Shown piece by piece: positions 10,881 through 22,704 of a stretch of DNA of 64,000 nt; the stretch's first letter is position 1; the number at the start of each line of letters is the position of its first letter. Location: NCBI GenBank assembly GCA_013399115.1, contig VXAA01000632.1, forward strand, positions 188,926 to 252,925, in the 5' to 3' direction. A program made the position numbers and the translations under genes. Below the pieces are notes generated by a model. The model searched no databases, had not been told where the DNA came from, and was given only the letters and a program-made list of their open reading frames with translations. Source of the stretch: Anseranas semipalmata (taxonomy: Eukaryota; Chordata; Aves; Anseriformes; Anseranatidae).

Positions 10881-13454
10881 CTTTACTAGGTACATGGTAA
10901 AGATCTTCTGATGTGGGCTGGAATGTCCCGGAGATGCTGGGTAACTTCAGGGTGTTGGAGAAGGCCATGAGAAAGGGATAGAGGAATATTTCATTACTGG
11001 GAAAGGGGAGAGAAAGCAAGCCTTCAGGGAGGGTGCAAGTTGTCTGTGTAGGTGGAGAGGGGTGAAAATTAGTTTTGTTATGTTGGTCATGGGAAAGAGG
11101 TTATAATTGCCCTAAGAAAAGTGATTTTGCTACGTAACTACTTTTCATGAGACATAGGTGTGCAATTTTCCTGAGGTTTGTGTCAGAATTTCTACTCAAG
11201 ATCTCTTAGCCTTCTGACATGGTATCCCTGGTTTTCTTACTATTCCCATCCCTGTAAGCTTCTCTATCATTGTGATTCTGGGAGGTATGAATTCTCTTAA
11301 CGTTTTCAATAAAGGCAAAGGCATTTTGATCAGACAATTTGAAGTGGTCAGCATTGAACTAACTCAACTCCAAGCGATGGCTGTAGTTAAATTCCAGCAA
11401 AGTTAAGAGGAATGAAATCAAACACATATAAATGAATATATATGAGATATACCTCTTCTTAAGTATTGCAAGCAAAGCTTTAACTTTCATAGAGAACCAA
11501 GTCTCAAATTAAACTTAGCTTATGGAAGTTTAGCTGCCATGTAAGATGCTGGATATCAAACTGCCCAAGCTAGGAGCTCACTAGACCTGTTCAACTGTAA
11601 CAAGCCTTTGCTCTGCTCCAAACGTAAATACAAACATTTGTTAGATGTTGATACAATTCCCGTTTCTCTATATCCAAATAGTTGTAGGACATTTGCTACA
11701 AAAGTTGGTCACCACACTTCTTGATTTTTCAGATGAACATCCAACCACTCAGACAGCAATTTTGAGCATTTTAGCCTTCATTTTTTGTAGTGGGCAGGTT
11801 TTTTGTTTTTGTTCTGTTTGTTTGCTGGGTGGTGGGGTGAGTTGGTTTTGGGAAGCAGTAATTTATCCAGAAGCATAAGAAACTTCTGCTTTAAGTTTGA
11901 GTCTTCAGTCCCAAAACAGTGATTTCCATAAAGGTCCACATTAGATCAGTACAAACCCCTAAACTATCCTCAGTTTGCATTGTTTCAGAGTTAAAGGAAA
12001 AAGTATGACTGGTCATAGCTTACTAATTACGTGTAAACTTTTATCATAAGGTATCTTTAAAGTCCCCCTACACAAAGCAAAATGTGGGTAAGAAGATGAA
12101 TCATAAACATACCAATGATAATTCTTTGACCAATTTTTCTAGTACCTGTAAAATTCTCCAATAGCTTATCTTATTTCTCATGCTTGGCTGTCTAAAAAGT
12201 TTAAATGTAAGCTTTAGTGATTGCACCGATAGTTATCATGAATTTCCTTGGGATAATCACAGAATAAAGCACTGTGTAAATGGACTGTAATTGTAAATTG
12301 TCGGTAATAACGTAATGCTAGCGTTGGTTAATTATGGGCTATATTTGATCCATATGTAACACTCTAGTTGCTTCAATTTAAGGCAGTAATAACCCAGACT
12401 GATTTTAAAAGTGAATGATTTCTATTCCAGCAACAATAAATCATAATGAGGGACACTGGAGTTTATTCTTTTAAAACTTACAGCAGGCCAAGTATTTAAA
12501 CTTTACACAAAGTTAGAAATACAGGGATAGGTCTTTTTGGGGGGTGGGGGTAAGGGTTTCTTTGGATATTAGAAGTGCACTTCCCTTGGTTGATGCAATG
12601 TGTGCTTCAAAGAAGAGTACTTTCATCACTCTTTGTTGTATATTTTAATTAAGGAAGGCAGAAGACAACCCCTAGCTGTCCTAGAACAGTGGGTCCCACC
12701 TACAGACTCATCTGAGTACAACAGGACTCGGAGTAAATGAAGAACCATGCTGCACTGCAAAGCATTCATATGGTAAGACTGCACAATGAGTAAAGGTGCA
12801 TTTCCAAGCAGTACCAGACACGGCTCTTTAAAAATAAAGTGTACGGTACAGCCCAAGCCGTCGTGATCTAAATGTTCAGATAAATTCTAAAATTTAAGGA
12901 AGTGAAATCCTGGCTTAATTGAAGGTAATGGGAAAAGTGACAAGGAAAAATAGTTGGATCTACAGTTTCCTTAGGTCCACAAGGTCTTCAAGACTATTTT
13001 TACCATATTTATCATTACTATTAACATGTGTCTCCTTTACTTTTTTCCTGGCCAAGGTGTCATTCTCCAGGCTCACTTTTCTCACAAATTTGTCAAAAGA
13101 GCTTTGCAGCTTTACCAGCCGTTCCCCAGAGCAGGGGCCACAAGAGGCCCTGCCTTGCCACCCGTCCCATCCAGATGGAGGTTATTCTGCATCCCACTGA
13201 ACATGTCCATCACTAGGTCCAAGGCCTTAAAAACTCTCAAGTTAGTAACTTTTGATTTTCAGAATCAGACTATAACCTGAAGCCAGGCTTAATGCTGGCT
13301 GGGTTCTGTAGAAGCCTTTTAGCCTTTTTAGCCCAAAGAGAAACCCTCGAGCCTTGAAAGAAGTCATCAGAAAATTACAATCAACTCAAAAGCAGCCAGT
13401 ATAATGCTACAACATGGCATAGGAGTCATGCCTGCTGTGAATTACAGTTTTAAC
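10881..13454. other. Unannotated non-coding DNA
   Basis: No exon or recognisable transposon is seen. A G-rich patch (12539-12556) contains three runs of three or more G, one short of a canonical quadruplex. Frames such as 12919-13200 plus overlap others in different frames (13026-13280, 13028-13216) and have no recognisable domain. Confidence 0.55.
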
Positions 13455-13905
13455 AGGTATAGGACAGGGCTAGCAAGATGATCAAGGGACAGGAGCACCT
13501 CTTCTGTAAGAAGAAGCTGAGAGAGCTGGGACTGTTCAGCCCGGAGGAGACTTGGGGGGATCCTATCAATGCATATAAATACCTGAATGGACGGTGCAAT
13601 GAGGATGGAACCAGGCTTCTGTCAGGGGTGTCCAATGCCAAGACAAGAGGCAATGGGCACAAAACTGGAACACAAGAGGTTCTAGCTAAAAGTCAGGAAG
13701 CACTTTACTGCATGGGTGACAGAGCCCTGGTAGATGTTGCCCAGAGAGGTAGTGGAGTCTCCTCCTTGAAGATCTTCAAAAGCCACGGGGATGGGGACCT
13801 GGGCACCCTGCTCTGGGTGGCCCTGCTAGAGCAGGGGTTGGACCAGATGACCACCAGAGGTCCCTGCCAACCTCAGCCATTCTGTGATTCTGTATCACAG
13901 TAATA
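13455..13905 (+). mobile_element. CR1 LINE, 5'-truncated 3' portion
   Basis: This plus-strand CR1 fragment of about 450 bp starts near GCTAGCAAGATGATCAAGGG. It carries the classic words AGAGCTGGGACTGTTCAGCC and GTTGCCCAGAGAGG, then GGGTTGGACCAGATGACC near the end. It finishes with the short CR1 tail ATTCTGTGATTCTGT, the octamer-type repeat that marks CR1 3' ends. The open frame of 141 codons at 13478-13903 is simply this fragment read in one frame; it does not contain RT motifs and should not be annotated as a gene. Divergence from typical CR1 is moderate, and the subfamily cannot be fixed by eye. Confidence 0.94.
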
Positions 13906-16900
13906 CTGGGCACAAGGGTAGAAGAATGATTGTATTTGTCCCTCTACATTTCACCAAGGTGATAGAGCTGAAGGTTACCAGACAGGAATACAAGGCAATT
14001 AGCAAAGTGACAAAAGGTATTTTCAGTTTTTTGATGCAAAATGTAATGACACCTGTGCAATAGAAGCTGTCACATGATGTTTTACATCATGTCATGATGA
14101 TGTCACAAAACATACTGTAGCCTTTCAGATGATGTGCTACATCCTCTTACACCACTAGGTCACAAATGATTTAAACAACTGCTGTTCATTTTGAATTAGT
14201 GTAACTGTTTGTAAAGACATGAAAATAAAAACAAGGATGTAGTAAGAATAACATTAGTCACAGCCATATTATGGCTATCAAAAGAATTAATGAAAGTGAT
14301 ATATGACACCTGAATAATGACTTCAGGAGAAGTTACAAGTTAGCATTTGAGCTGTAGCAGGCTACCAAGAAGCGCCTGGCAGGCAAGTTATCTTTTTAAG
14401 CGGTCAAAAAGGCCAAACTTCAAAGATATTACAATGAACAAAACACAGGTGGCCCTACCACAACCACTGTATGGCAGGAGATGCTGAGCACACCTCACTG
14501 CCAGACAGCTGGAGCAGTCCCAAACATGTTGCTGTCGTTCCCAGAAGTGCTGTCTCTGGAGAAGGATACCTCCAGGAACATATACTAAAGGACTGGAAAT
14601 GCTAATTTGCTGGCACAATTTCCCTCAAGAAATTTCCTGTCAGTGAGAGGAAAAAAAAAAACATGGAAAGTCTGTGCTCCTTTTCATTCAACCCCAAATA
14701 TGTTTGCTTGCTTGTTTTAATTTTTATTTCCTGGACCAAAAGCTGCATTCTAGCTTTCTCAAAGCTATCACTGATATAAGCCATCCTTCACACATGAAGC
14801 TATTTCACATAGTTGTTACTTTCCTTGCTGTATACATGAAAAGTTGTTAAAATGAATTGCAACTGGCCTGCATGATGTACATAGGAGTTTTGTTTCCTCT
14901 TTCTTGCTCACACTGAAATAGCTAAGCCTAATAAAAAATCTGGTTTGATTTGCAAAATATATATCCTTAGGTTGATCACATGATTCACAGTGCTTGCAAA
15001 ATAGAGATTAAAAAAGTAGTATTTTAGGAGCCACAGTTATGAAAATAAAGAAGTTACATAACATCTGCATCCAGAATTAAATATTTTAGGTACACATTGT
15101 ATCTGGGGAGAACACAACAGCTCTGTAACTTGTCTGAACCTTTCTGACATAAGAGTTTGAGTCAAGTTTGTCACTGCAGCAGTTACAGTGGTGTTGAGTG
15201 AGGGGGATTTCCAGCAGCACTTGTACAGAGCAGAGGTGGCCAGGGAAGAGCAGTGGTGTGGTTTGGGGAACAAACAGTGCACATTTGGGCTGATCTTCAG
15301 TCCTTGTTTACTGAATTTGAGTCCAAAAGACATTCTTTATTACAGGGAGGTTGGAAAAAACTGCTTTGTTATAGAAAGGCAATTACATCAGAAAAAGCCC
15401 AAACTAAGTTATGCCTCAGAATAACAGGTGCTCTTCAGGAAGACAGTGTCACATACTGCTCCAGCATTCTCTAAATTATCCAGTTTACTTTTACTGATAA
15501 ATAAATTCATTCGATCAGCCTCATAAAGACCAAAAGTATTACAAAGTTGAAGGTTTTCACTTCAGGTACTACAGAATCTTTCCAGAGTTGGACCAGTCAG
15601 TCCTGCAAAGTTAAATAACAAAACAAGCTGACAAAACTATTAAGTGGCTCTTTTGAGGTGAAAAATGGATTTCACAATTAAGAATCAATTTGATGCAATC
15701 CCACACTTCGACAAAGCAAAAATCCTTTATTTTGTAATAATTATTCATTGAGCATCTCCTACATCGACCACACACTTAATGCTGTCCACTATGCTTAATC
15801 ATTTATTCAAAGAAAATTTCTCTTGCTGACAAGGAGTCAGTGTCTGTTTTAACGCCCTGAGTCTTGTTTCTGGGGAGTTTGCCGCCTGGCTTTTGAACTG
15901 CTGATGATTTGGTAATTGCAAAGTCAACGCCACCAAGCCTGGGATGGCCCGTTTAATAGTTACCTGTTATAAAGGTGTTGGTAGACACAGCCTTTTCAAC
16001 TGCGTTGGAGAAAAATGAAGAAAAAGTTAACATCAACTGCAGTTAATGGGGTTCTCCAGGACAGTGCGGATTTCACTATTACCCTTTGCTTGTGATGCCT
16101 TTTTTTTTTTCCTCTGAAGAAAAGGGGAAGTAAAAAGCTTTCCCGTGCTATGTTGAGGCAGAGAAAGGAGAACTGAACAGTACATCTACAGGACTAAGGC
16201 ATGCTCAGCTGCACTGCCCCACTGAATCTAGCAGGATGGGTACAGGGCAGAGGACCATTAGGGCACGGACCAGGGTTTTCCTGGCTGTTCAGTGAATGCC
16301 TCTTATTTTTGTTGAAACAACGTACACCATTTTGCTAAGCAGTTTGCTGACAACCTAGCACTAAGACTTCACTCCCGATACCACTATGTACACAGCTGCA
16401 GAGCTGCTCCACACAAACATGGTGGTGAAGAAACCTCCCAAATGTATAAACAGGCATCATCACCAGCCATAGAGCCAATACTGACAGAATCAGTTTTATA
16501 AAATGCTCCAGAATATCTGCTGCAGTAAATAAGTACCATTAATTCAATTGCACTGTAGGACCATTTTGAGATGACTGGGCTTATAAGGCATCTACAAAAT
16601 CAATTTTTGAATCTTGGTTTAGAAGTCTAGCCCAAAGCAACTTTTGTTACTTTGAAATTTTTCTTTTTCTTTATTAAGTCACTACAACAGTTGAAAAAGC
16701 CCTTCAAATATACTTATGTAAACTTGTCTTTTGTTTGTGCCTGCAAAGGAAAAGTTAGCACTGAACATTGCCCTTGCTTGGGAACTGCACTTCTGAGGAG
16801 AAAATTCGCTCCCGTCCATTTGACGAATGAGATTTGTTAAGTGAGTGGGCCACAAGACAGTAATAAGACTATTGGCAATTTGAAAGACCAAATTAAAAAC

Positions 16901-17717
16901 AAACAAAAAAAAGCAAACAGCTGAGACATTGAGTCTAAAAATTATCTATGACATGCATAGTAAAGTGTTTTCACAAATTCTCCAAAGGATTTTTAATTAT
17001 TACAGATTGTATTAATTAGTTAATTATGCAATAGATGGTTTTGGAACCATTCCCATCAATATTATGTATACTTTTTTTTGAAAACAAATGAAAAAGAACT
17101 GTCCAGCCCTGTAAACCTCCACTCCAGTCCAATAGTCAGAGGGGTTACCAGGGTGCAGAGTTTTTGCCACGCTGTACACCTTCTTGGAAGGAGAATAACA
17201 AGTGTGCTAAAGGAGCATTGCCACAATTTTTTGTAAAGCTACAAAATATCTTTATTTAAGCAATAACAAGCAATGTGCAGGGCATCTCCTGAGGATTAAT
17301 GACTATCTGGGAGGAGGTGATAGCGCAAAGGGTAGCTCAGGGCCATTAACACCAACTCATCATTAAAGGGTGCCTATAAGGGCTTTTATACCTTTGCAAT
17401 ACTACACAGATAAGAAAAGCTCCTGGGCAGTTAAACATTCGTCTAGTTGTTTCAAGTAGCAATGTATACTGATATATACTTTGGACCAGACTCCCTGGGT
17501 TGGGCAGAGAAAAAGGAGTGGGGAATTTGACAAAACATTTTTTTCCCTTCAATCCAAACTAGAAATCAGGAACTAACAGCAGAATTTAGAGCAGACTTGA
17601 GACTGCCCTTAGTAGTCATGGTTTACTAAGCTTCTGCAGCTTTTAATTAGACTGCTAAAGACAAAAGTACATTCAGAAAGACCTCCTCCTCCTTTCACCC
17701 TAGCAAAAGCCATGAAG
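13906..17717. other. Unannotated DNA with possible conserved blocks
   Basis: No gene is visible. A palindromic cluster at 14068-14107 is listed separately. The part at about 15840-16020 is non-repetitive with several retained CpGs (for example in GTTTGCCGCCTGG and GTCAACGCCACC), so it could be a conserved non-coding element. That is a weak inference. Minus-strand frames at 14388-14618, 14602-14784 and 15037-15333 have no recognisable domain. Confidence 0.45.
14068..14107. repeat. Overlapping palindromes between TGTCACA repeats
   Basis: ACATGATGT (14072-14080) and ACATCATGT (14084-14092) are perfect 9-base inverted arms around TTT. A second hairpin shares part of this sequence: CATCATG (14085-14091) with CATGATG (14093-14099) around one base, so the two structures compete. 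TGTCACA occurs at 14068-14074 and again at 14101-14107. It may be a slipped or inverted duplication, or the core of a small unnamed element. Confidence 0.75.
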
Positions 17718-17790
17718 GTAAATATTACCACCTGTATCAGGGAAACAGAGGCTAAGCCTTCACATAGCTGGAAAGGAATGGGATGAATAT
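17718..17790 (-). repeat. MIR-like SINE relic
   Basis: Read on the minus strand this resembles the core and 3' part of MIR, a tRNA-derived SINE mobilised by L2. On the plus strand, GGAAACAGAGGC corresponds to the MIR complement GGAAACTGAGGC, and TCACATAGCTGG to TCACACAGCTAG, in the correct order and with roughly correct spacing after a small deletion. It is about 70 bp long and heavily diverged. Confidence 0.5.
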
Positions 17791-18031
17791 GCATCTACAT
17801 TGCTGTCTTATGTAAAGGTCTTTTCCTTCCCTGGAGATAAGCCCATACCCCCAAAGTTTGTATAGAAGTCATAGCATGCCTTCTCAGCCCCCCCACTGAG
17901 GGAAGATAAAGAAGCCAAAAAACTTTTACTAAAAGCTTCATTCCTCTTCTCTGTATCAGTCCTTATCCAAACTTGTTTTTCTAGACCACCACAGTTCAGA
18001 AAGTTGGTTTTCTAGCAAATGAGTCCAGAAG

Positions 18032-18049
18032 AAAAAAAAAAAAAAAAAA
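18032..18049 (+). repeat. Poly(A) run
   Basis: An A homopolymer of about 18 bases with no recognisable retroposed sequence upstream. The reverse reading creates the phenylalanine-rich part of a spurious minus-strand frame at 17996-18208. Confidence 0.8.
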
Positions 18050-18254
18050 CCAACACACGTACATACACACCCCTGAAAGAAAATAGGTAGCAAGAGATAA
18101 GAAAATCAAAGGAAAAAAGTGGTATTCACCAGGAATACATCGATAATATTTTATCACTCTTTCACATCCTGTTCCCCACAAAGCAGGTTTGCCAGGACAG
18201 CAAATCATCTGCAGTACCTACATGCTGGAGGGTACAAGGTAACAGCAATACCTC

Positions 18255-18326
18255 TTGACACTGCCTGGTCAAGCAGTTGGACTAGGTGATCTCTGAAGGT
18301 CTCTTGCAAAAGAACTATTCTATGTT
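18255..18326 (+). mobile_element. CR1-type 3' tail fragment
   Basis: TTGGACTAGGTGATCTCTGA begins at 18277 and is followed by AGGTCTCTTGCAAAAG and then ATTCTATG. This matches the last 60 or so bases of CR1-type 3' ends (TTGGACTAGATGATCTCTGA, AGGTCCCTTCCAA, ATTCTATG). Only the tail survives. A SINE sharing the CR1 3' end is an alternative origin. Confidence 0.75.
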
Positions 18327-21300
18327 AAAATAGCAGTTTGCAATTGACTTTAATCAACAGCGATTAAGAGAGACTCCAGCCATGCCTTTGGGGCTGCAGG
18401 TCTAGGAGGGACCTGCAGGGAGCACAGTTCTGCTGGTGGGAAGGCCATAGCCAGGAGGGCTGCAGAAGGCCTTGAGACCCTGCAGGAGGGTCAGATGGGT
18501 ACCAAAACCTAATGTGAACTGAAAGCACTAATTGAGCCTGGAGAGGGAAGCTGGAGGGCTTTGTATGACATTTTGGGGGTGGGGTAAAAAAAATAAAATA
18601 AAAAGACAGAAAATGAAGTTAGTTTTGGAGCATTCTGTAGTCTTGACCAAGGGGGAAAATATGAAACTGAGGTTGAAGGTGGCCACTGAATTACACTGGC
18701 CCTGAACAGTCCTAGCAATCATCATAATATTCCTCTCCAACTCAGCCATCAGGTTCATCTCTTCACCTTCTTGGTGCTTGTACCCAAGAATACTTTTGTC
18801 TCAGATCAGTAGTCTTCAATCCCATCAACATTATTTTCCCTATTCTTTCCCTGTACCATCCAAACATGATAGCCTCTTGAACTGAGGAATCATGTTAACC
18901 ATGTGTATAATGTTATACCATGTTTTCCACACTGGAACTTTTTTTTTCCAGGTCTTCAAATGTATTAAATTTTTAAATAAATAAAAAATGACAACCTTAT
19001 CTTAGATTTCTAGCCAGTACTTTATAATTTCATTTATTTTCTGATACATCGTTCATGAAAGTGGAATTTGGGTCTTTTTTTCCTTTTGGCATGTGGAATC
19101 CTTTTTAATCATTCCTCCAGTAGCCCACTAAATGATTTTGTTCTACTTCACCCACATTGCTTCATTTCTTGTATCACTGCTTGTCCTTTGATTACAATTG
19201 CAAATGGAAAATGTTTGAAAGTTGGTTTTGTTCTAAGAGCAGTTAGGAGCACACTGAATTAGTAGATTAGCCTATTTGGCAAGTGAGATCCAAGCTCGGA
19301 GGATGCTGTAATAAATTTAATGTTCACATACTAAGCTGCATGTCCATATTGCACAATCGTCACCTATTACTATGCTTAATTTAAAGATAGTTGGTGGCCT
19401 TTGCCCAAAATTTGCAACACCTAAATAAACAGGACTATTCTAGTTAATCAAAACATTTTCTCAGTCCAGCTCTCATGAAACAAGTTGGCTGTTACCCCAC
19501 TGCAGGAAGAGGGGACGCATTTGAAAGCAAAACAAAGAGAAGAGGTATGAGGATTATTTTGTCCATGTGTCATGTTTTGAAACTGCTTTTGAACATCTTC
19601 AGAGAAGGTAGTGGCCTTCCCACTGCCCACAGCAGAGTAGAGCCAACACTGTATTGAAGGCTTCCCTCCCTCCTCTTTCTTTCCACTACATTGAAATTCA
19701 GATTAAGCAACAGTCCCAGAACAGGTTTATTTTTCTGCTGTTAGTAACAGATTCCCTAAAGCATTTTAACAGTCCACAACATGCACGAGTAACCTGAGCC
19801 AGCCACCTGGTGACAGCTCACTGGCACCAGCGCACTGAGGCACAGACCAATGGCCCACCTGGAGTGCCTGGTGGGCACATGAGTTGCTGAGCCACCCCAT
19901 GTGTGCACCTGAGCAGGGTGCAAAATCCCCAAAAGCTAGCTTTGTGCCTTCAAACAAACCCCACTTCCAAACACTTACGGCTGGGGGCACCCAATCTCCA
20001 CTTAGAAGCAGGCACCCAACCACTTAGAAGGGGGCAAACTGCTCATTAACACATCATCTTCCCAGCCAGATGGATCCAAGATCCACAAAACAAACATGAG
20101 CCATATACAGGCATTTGGCAGAGTTCGTGACGTGACACCTTTTTGCACATGACATCATTATTACTCCTCCTCCACACAAGGCACCTGGAGCACTTTAGTG
20201 ACACAATGCTCATGTTACTTACCCCTCGCATACCATGCTTTAAGGAAAGAGATGATGGTTTTTAACTCAGCAACAGCTGCTACCTTATGCAGGAGTGACA
20301 TGTGGTTGATTATGACCACAGTCCCAGGGTGACACTTTGGTACAGCTTGGGGGGCTTAGCTCTGGACAGCAACAAGTCCTGTTCTTTTGCTTTCATGGAG
20401 CAGCAGTTTCTGGGCCTGAAAAGCTCTGCAAGGAGCTTCCACCGGATACAAAATGAAGGTGGAAGCACCCAGCTGGTCACTGACACCTTGTCTCTCCACA
20501 AGGAGTCAGTGGGACTGGTGCCTGTCACTACAGGGCTACTCCCAGTGCCAGACGCAGTGTCTTGTTGCAGGAACAGCACATTTGCTATCTCTTACATCTA
20601 AGTTAAGCAATGGGTCCCGCTGAGTTCCTACAGACCTTTGAAATACATCCATTTGCCTAAAAATAGTACTTAAAAAAAGTATAGTGTATCACCATAACCT
20701 GACTAAAGGGCTGCTACTGTAGCATGGTTTATCAGTAGTTATAAGAAATTTTACAATCGAAGACAAGTACGTCTCCCATCTAGCATGGGGTGGAACAGAG
20801 ACCAAGTGGGTACTATACTCATGATCAGCTGCAAAGATAGTATCAGAGGTAGAAGCATCATGCCCTAGATCACAAGGCACGTTGTTCCAAACATGAGGTA
20901 AGGCTGCCTTGCTACAGTGACACGTTCAACCCAAATTGAGTCTAATGGAGAAAACTCACTACTGGTGGATGGAGAAGAGCCTAATTTTAGCAAGAAGTAA
21001 TGGTTCTCCATCTGAAAAAGAAGTGTAGGATACAGTTTACTGGTGGATATCTTTTTTAGGAAGTCAGCTGCACAGTGAGGAATGAATAAGTAATCAGCAA
21101 CATGATTTTGTGCAACAGTGCTATGACACAAAGCAAGCTTTTTTAAAAAATAAAAAAATGTCATTTCCAGAATCACCTAAGTCCCGCTGTGCTCTGCCAT
21201 ACCAACACAGCCTCCTCTTCACTAACCTCCAAACCAAGGTGAAGCAGCAGCACATTCCCTCCAGTCTCAGTGACAGGGCCTGTTTTGCAGACCATGCTGT

Positions 21301-22025
21301 TGGAGAAGAGCTTGGTTTTCTACAGACAGATACCACATCTGTCACTTGATTTAACACCATAAGAGAACTCCATTGCGCTTACACCAAAACTGCAGGTCAG
21401 CAGAGACATCTTCACATGGCTTAGCTCCCTTCTCTACAGCTCTTATTCTAAGCTTAAGCCCCATTTCCACCTGAGCCTCCAATGACTACCCCCATTGAAA
21501 GATGGGTTAAAGTGGGAGAAAGTAAATATCAACTTTTCAACCACTGCATGGGCATTTTATAGCTAAAATCCACCAACATGCATGCACTGAGGTAGAAAGT
21601 CTGTCTTTACTTAGTTTCACTATTACAGAATGGAAATAAGAAAAGTTGATACAGAACTGTCCAAGGCACACACAGCTTTCACTCTACAGCAAGATATTAG
21701 ACACTTAATGTCTGGGGAAAATCAGCAGTGCGGTGGATAACTCATTACTATGCAGCCCAACTCTACTTAAATAGATATATGCTACATAAAAACCTGGGGA
21801 TGCTCCTAACCCTCGAGAAACATTACAAGCAGCCTTAAATGAGAAGCACAGGGGCTCTGTGTGTGCCTGCAATATGCACGGTGACTGTTTGCTATGAGCT
21901 CCAAGAGTGATACCAGATCCAGGAACTGCTTGAGGATGAACATGTGAATGTTGAGGACCAGCAATAATAAAAAAGGGGTGGTTCTACCTACCAGCTGAAA
22001 GCAGGTGCATTTTAGCAGAAAATTC

Positions 22026-22027
<2 letters not shown>
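18327..22027. other. Unannotated DNA with GC-richer patches
   Basis: No gene is recognised. GC-richer patches occur at about 18365-18500 and 19790-20035, and short frames there lie on both strands, as at 20302-20601 plus and 20310-20579 minus. Such mutual overlap argues against coding. Before the poly(A) at 22028, the sequence from about 21800 has an AATAAA word at 21966-21971. I could not identify a parent transcript. Confidence 0.45.
19986..20032 (+). repeat. Imperfect tandem duplication, about 22-25 bp
   Basis: GGCACCCAATCTCCACTTAG and the following AAGCA (19986-20010) are repeated at once as GGCACCCAACCACTTAGAAG followed by GG (20011-20032). The two copies differ mainly by a 3-base deletion. 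Confidence 0.8.
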
Positions 22028-22074
<47 letters not shown>

Positions 22075-22145
22075 TTTCTAAAANNNNNNNNNNNNNNNNN
22101 NNNNNNNNNNNNNNNNNNNNNNNNNNNNNNNNNNNNNNNNNNNNN
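22028..22145. repeat. 43-base poly(A) run and assembly gap
   Basis: A run of 43 A spans 22028-22070. After 13 more bases, 62 N cover 22084-22145. Long homopolymers are a common reason for gaps. The A run could be a retroposon tail or partly a sequencing artefact. Lysine or phenylalanine frames here are meaningless. Confidence 0.9.
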
Positions 22146-22686
22146 TATAACATTCACATTTCTTTAATTCCTTTTTTTTTTTTTGGTAATAAATAACAGG
22201 GGTTGTACATGCACCATTAACAAACCTTTGGAATCATAAAAAGGAAGAATAAAGTTAACCTATTATGGCTAATTAAAATTAGTTTGTTGGGGCTTTAATC
22301 AATTAGCACAGAGTTTTCAAGGCAATATTGCTGCTATTCACGCTCAGTGGAAGCACTTTCAGACAGCCCTTTATTGCAACATCTATGTTCAGATGACCTT
22401 TACTTCATAAAGCACTGAGCTAAACATTTTATACACAGGGCAAAATCTGTTTATTGAAGGATGCCAGGGGACTGTCTTTAGGAATGCGATTTGGCCTCAC
22501 TTGGGTAATTTACCAAAGACAGAAGAAAGTTGCAAACCTATTTGTAGCCTTCATTTGAAAGGCATGCCATTTCTTTGTAATACTCCCTCATCTCAAGATT
22601 GCACTGTGCTTCTGCAAATAAACCTCCTCACAGACTGATGCTATAGTGATTGTCCTGGTAAGCCAAAAACACAAAACACTGGAGAG

Positions 22687-22704
22687 ACAAACAAACAAAC
22701 AAAC
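22687..22704 (+). repeat. (CAAA)n microsatellite
   Basis: Four to five tandem CAAA units. Short and ordinary. Confidence 0.85.

Noticed and set aside
12539..12556. G-rich run as a quadruplex
   Set aside because: Only three separable runs of three or more G are present; the first run of six cannot be split with a loop.
13478..13903. 141-codon plus-strand open frame
   Set aside because: It lies entirely inside a CR1 3' fragment and has no RT or host domain.
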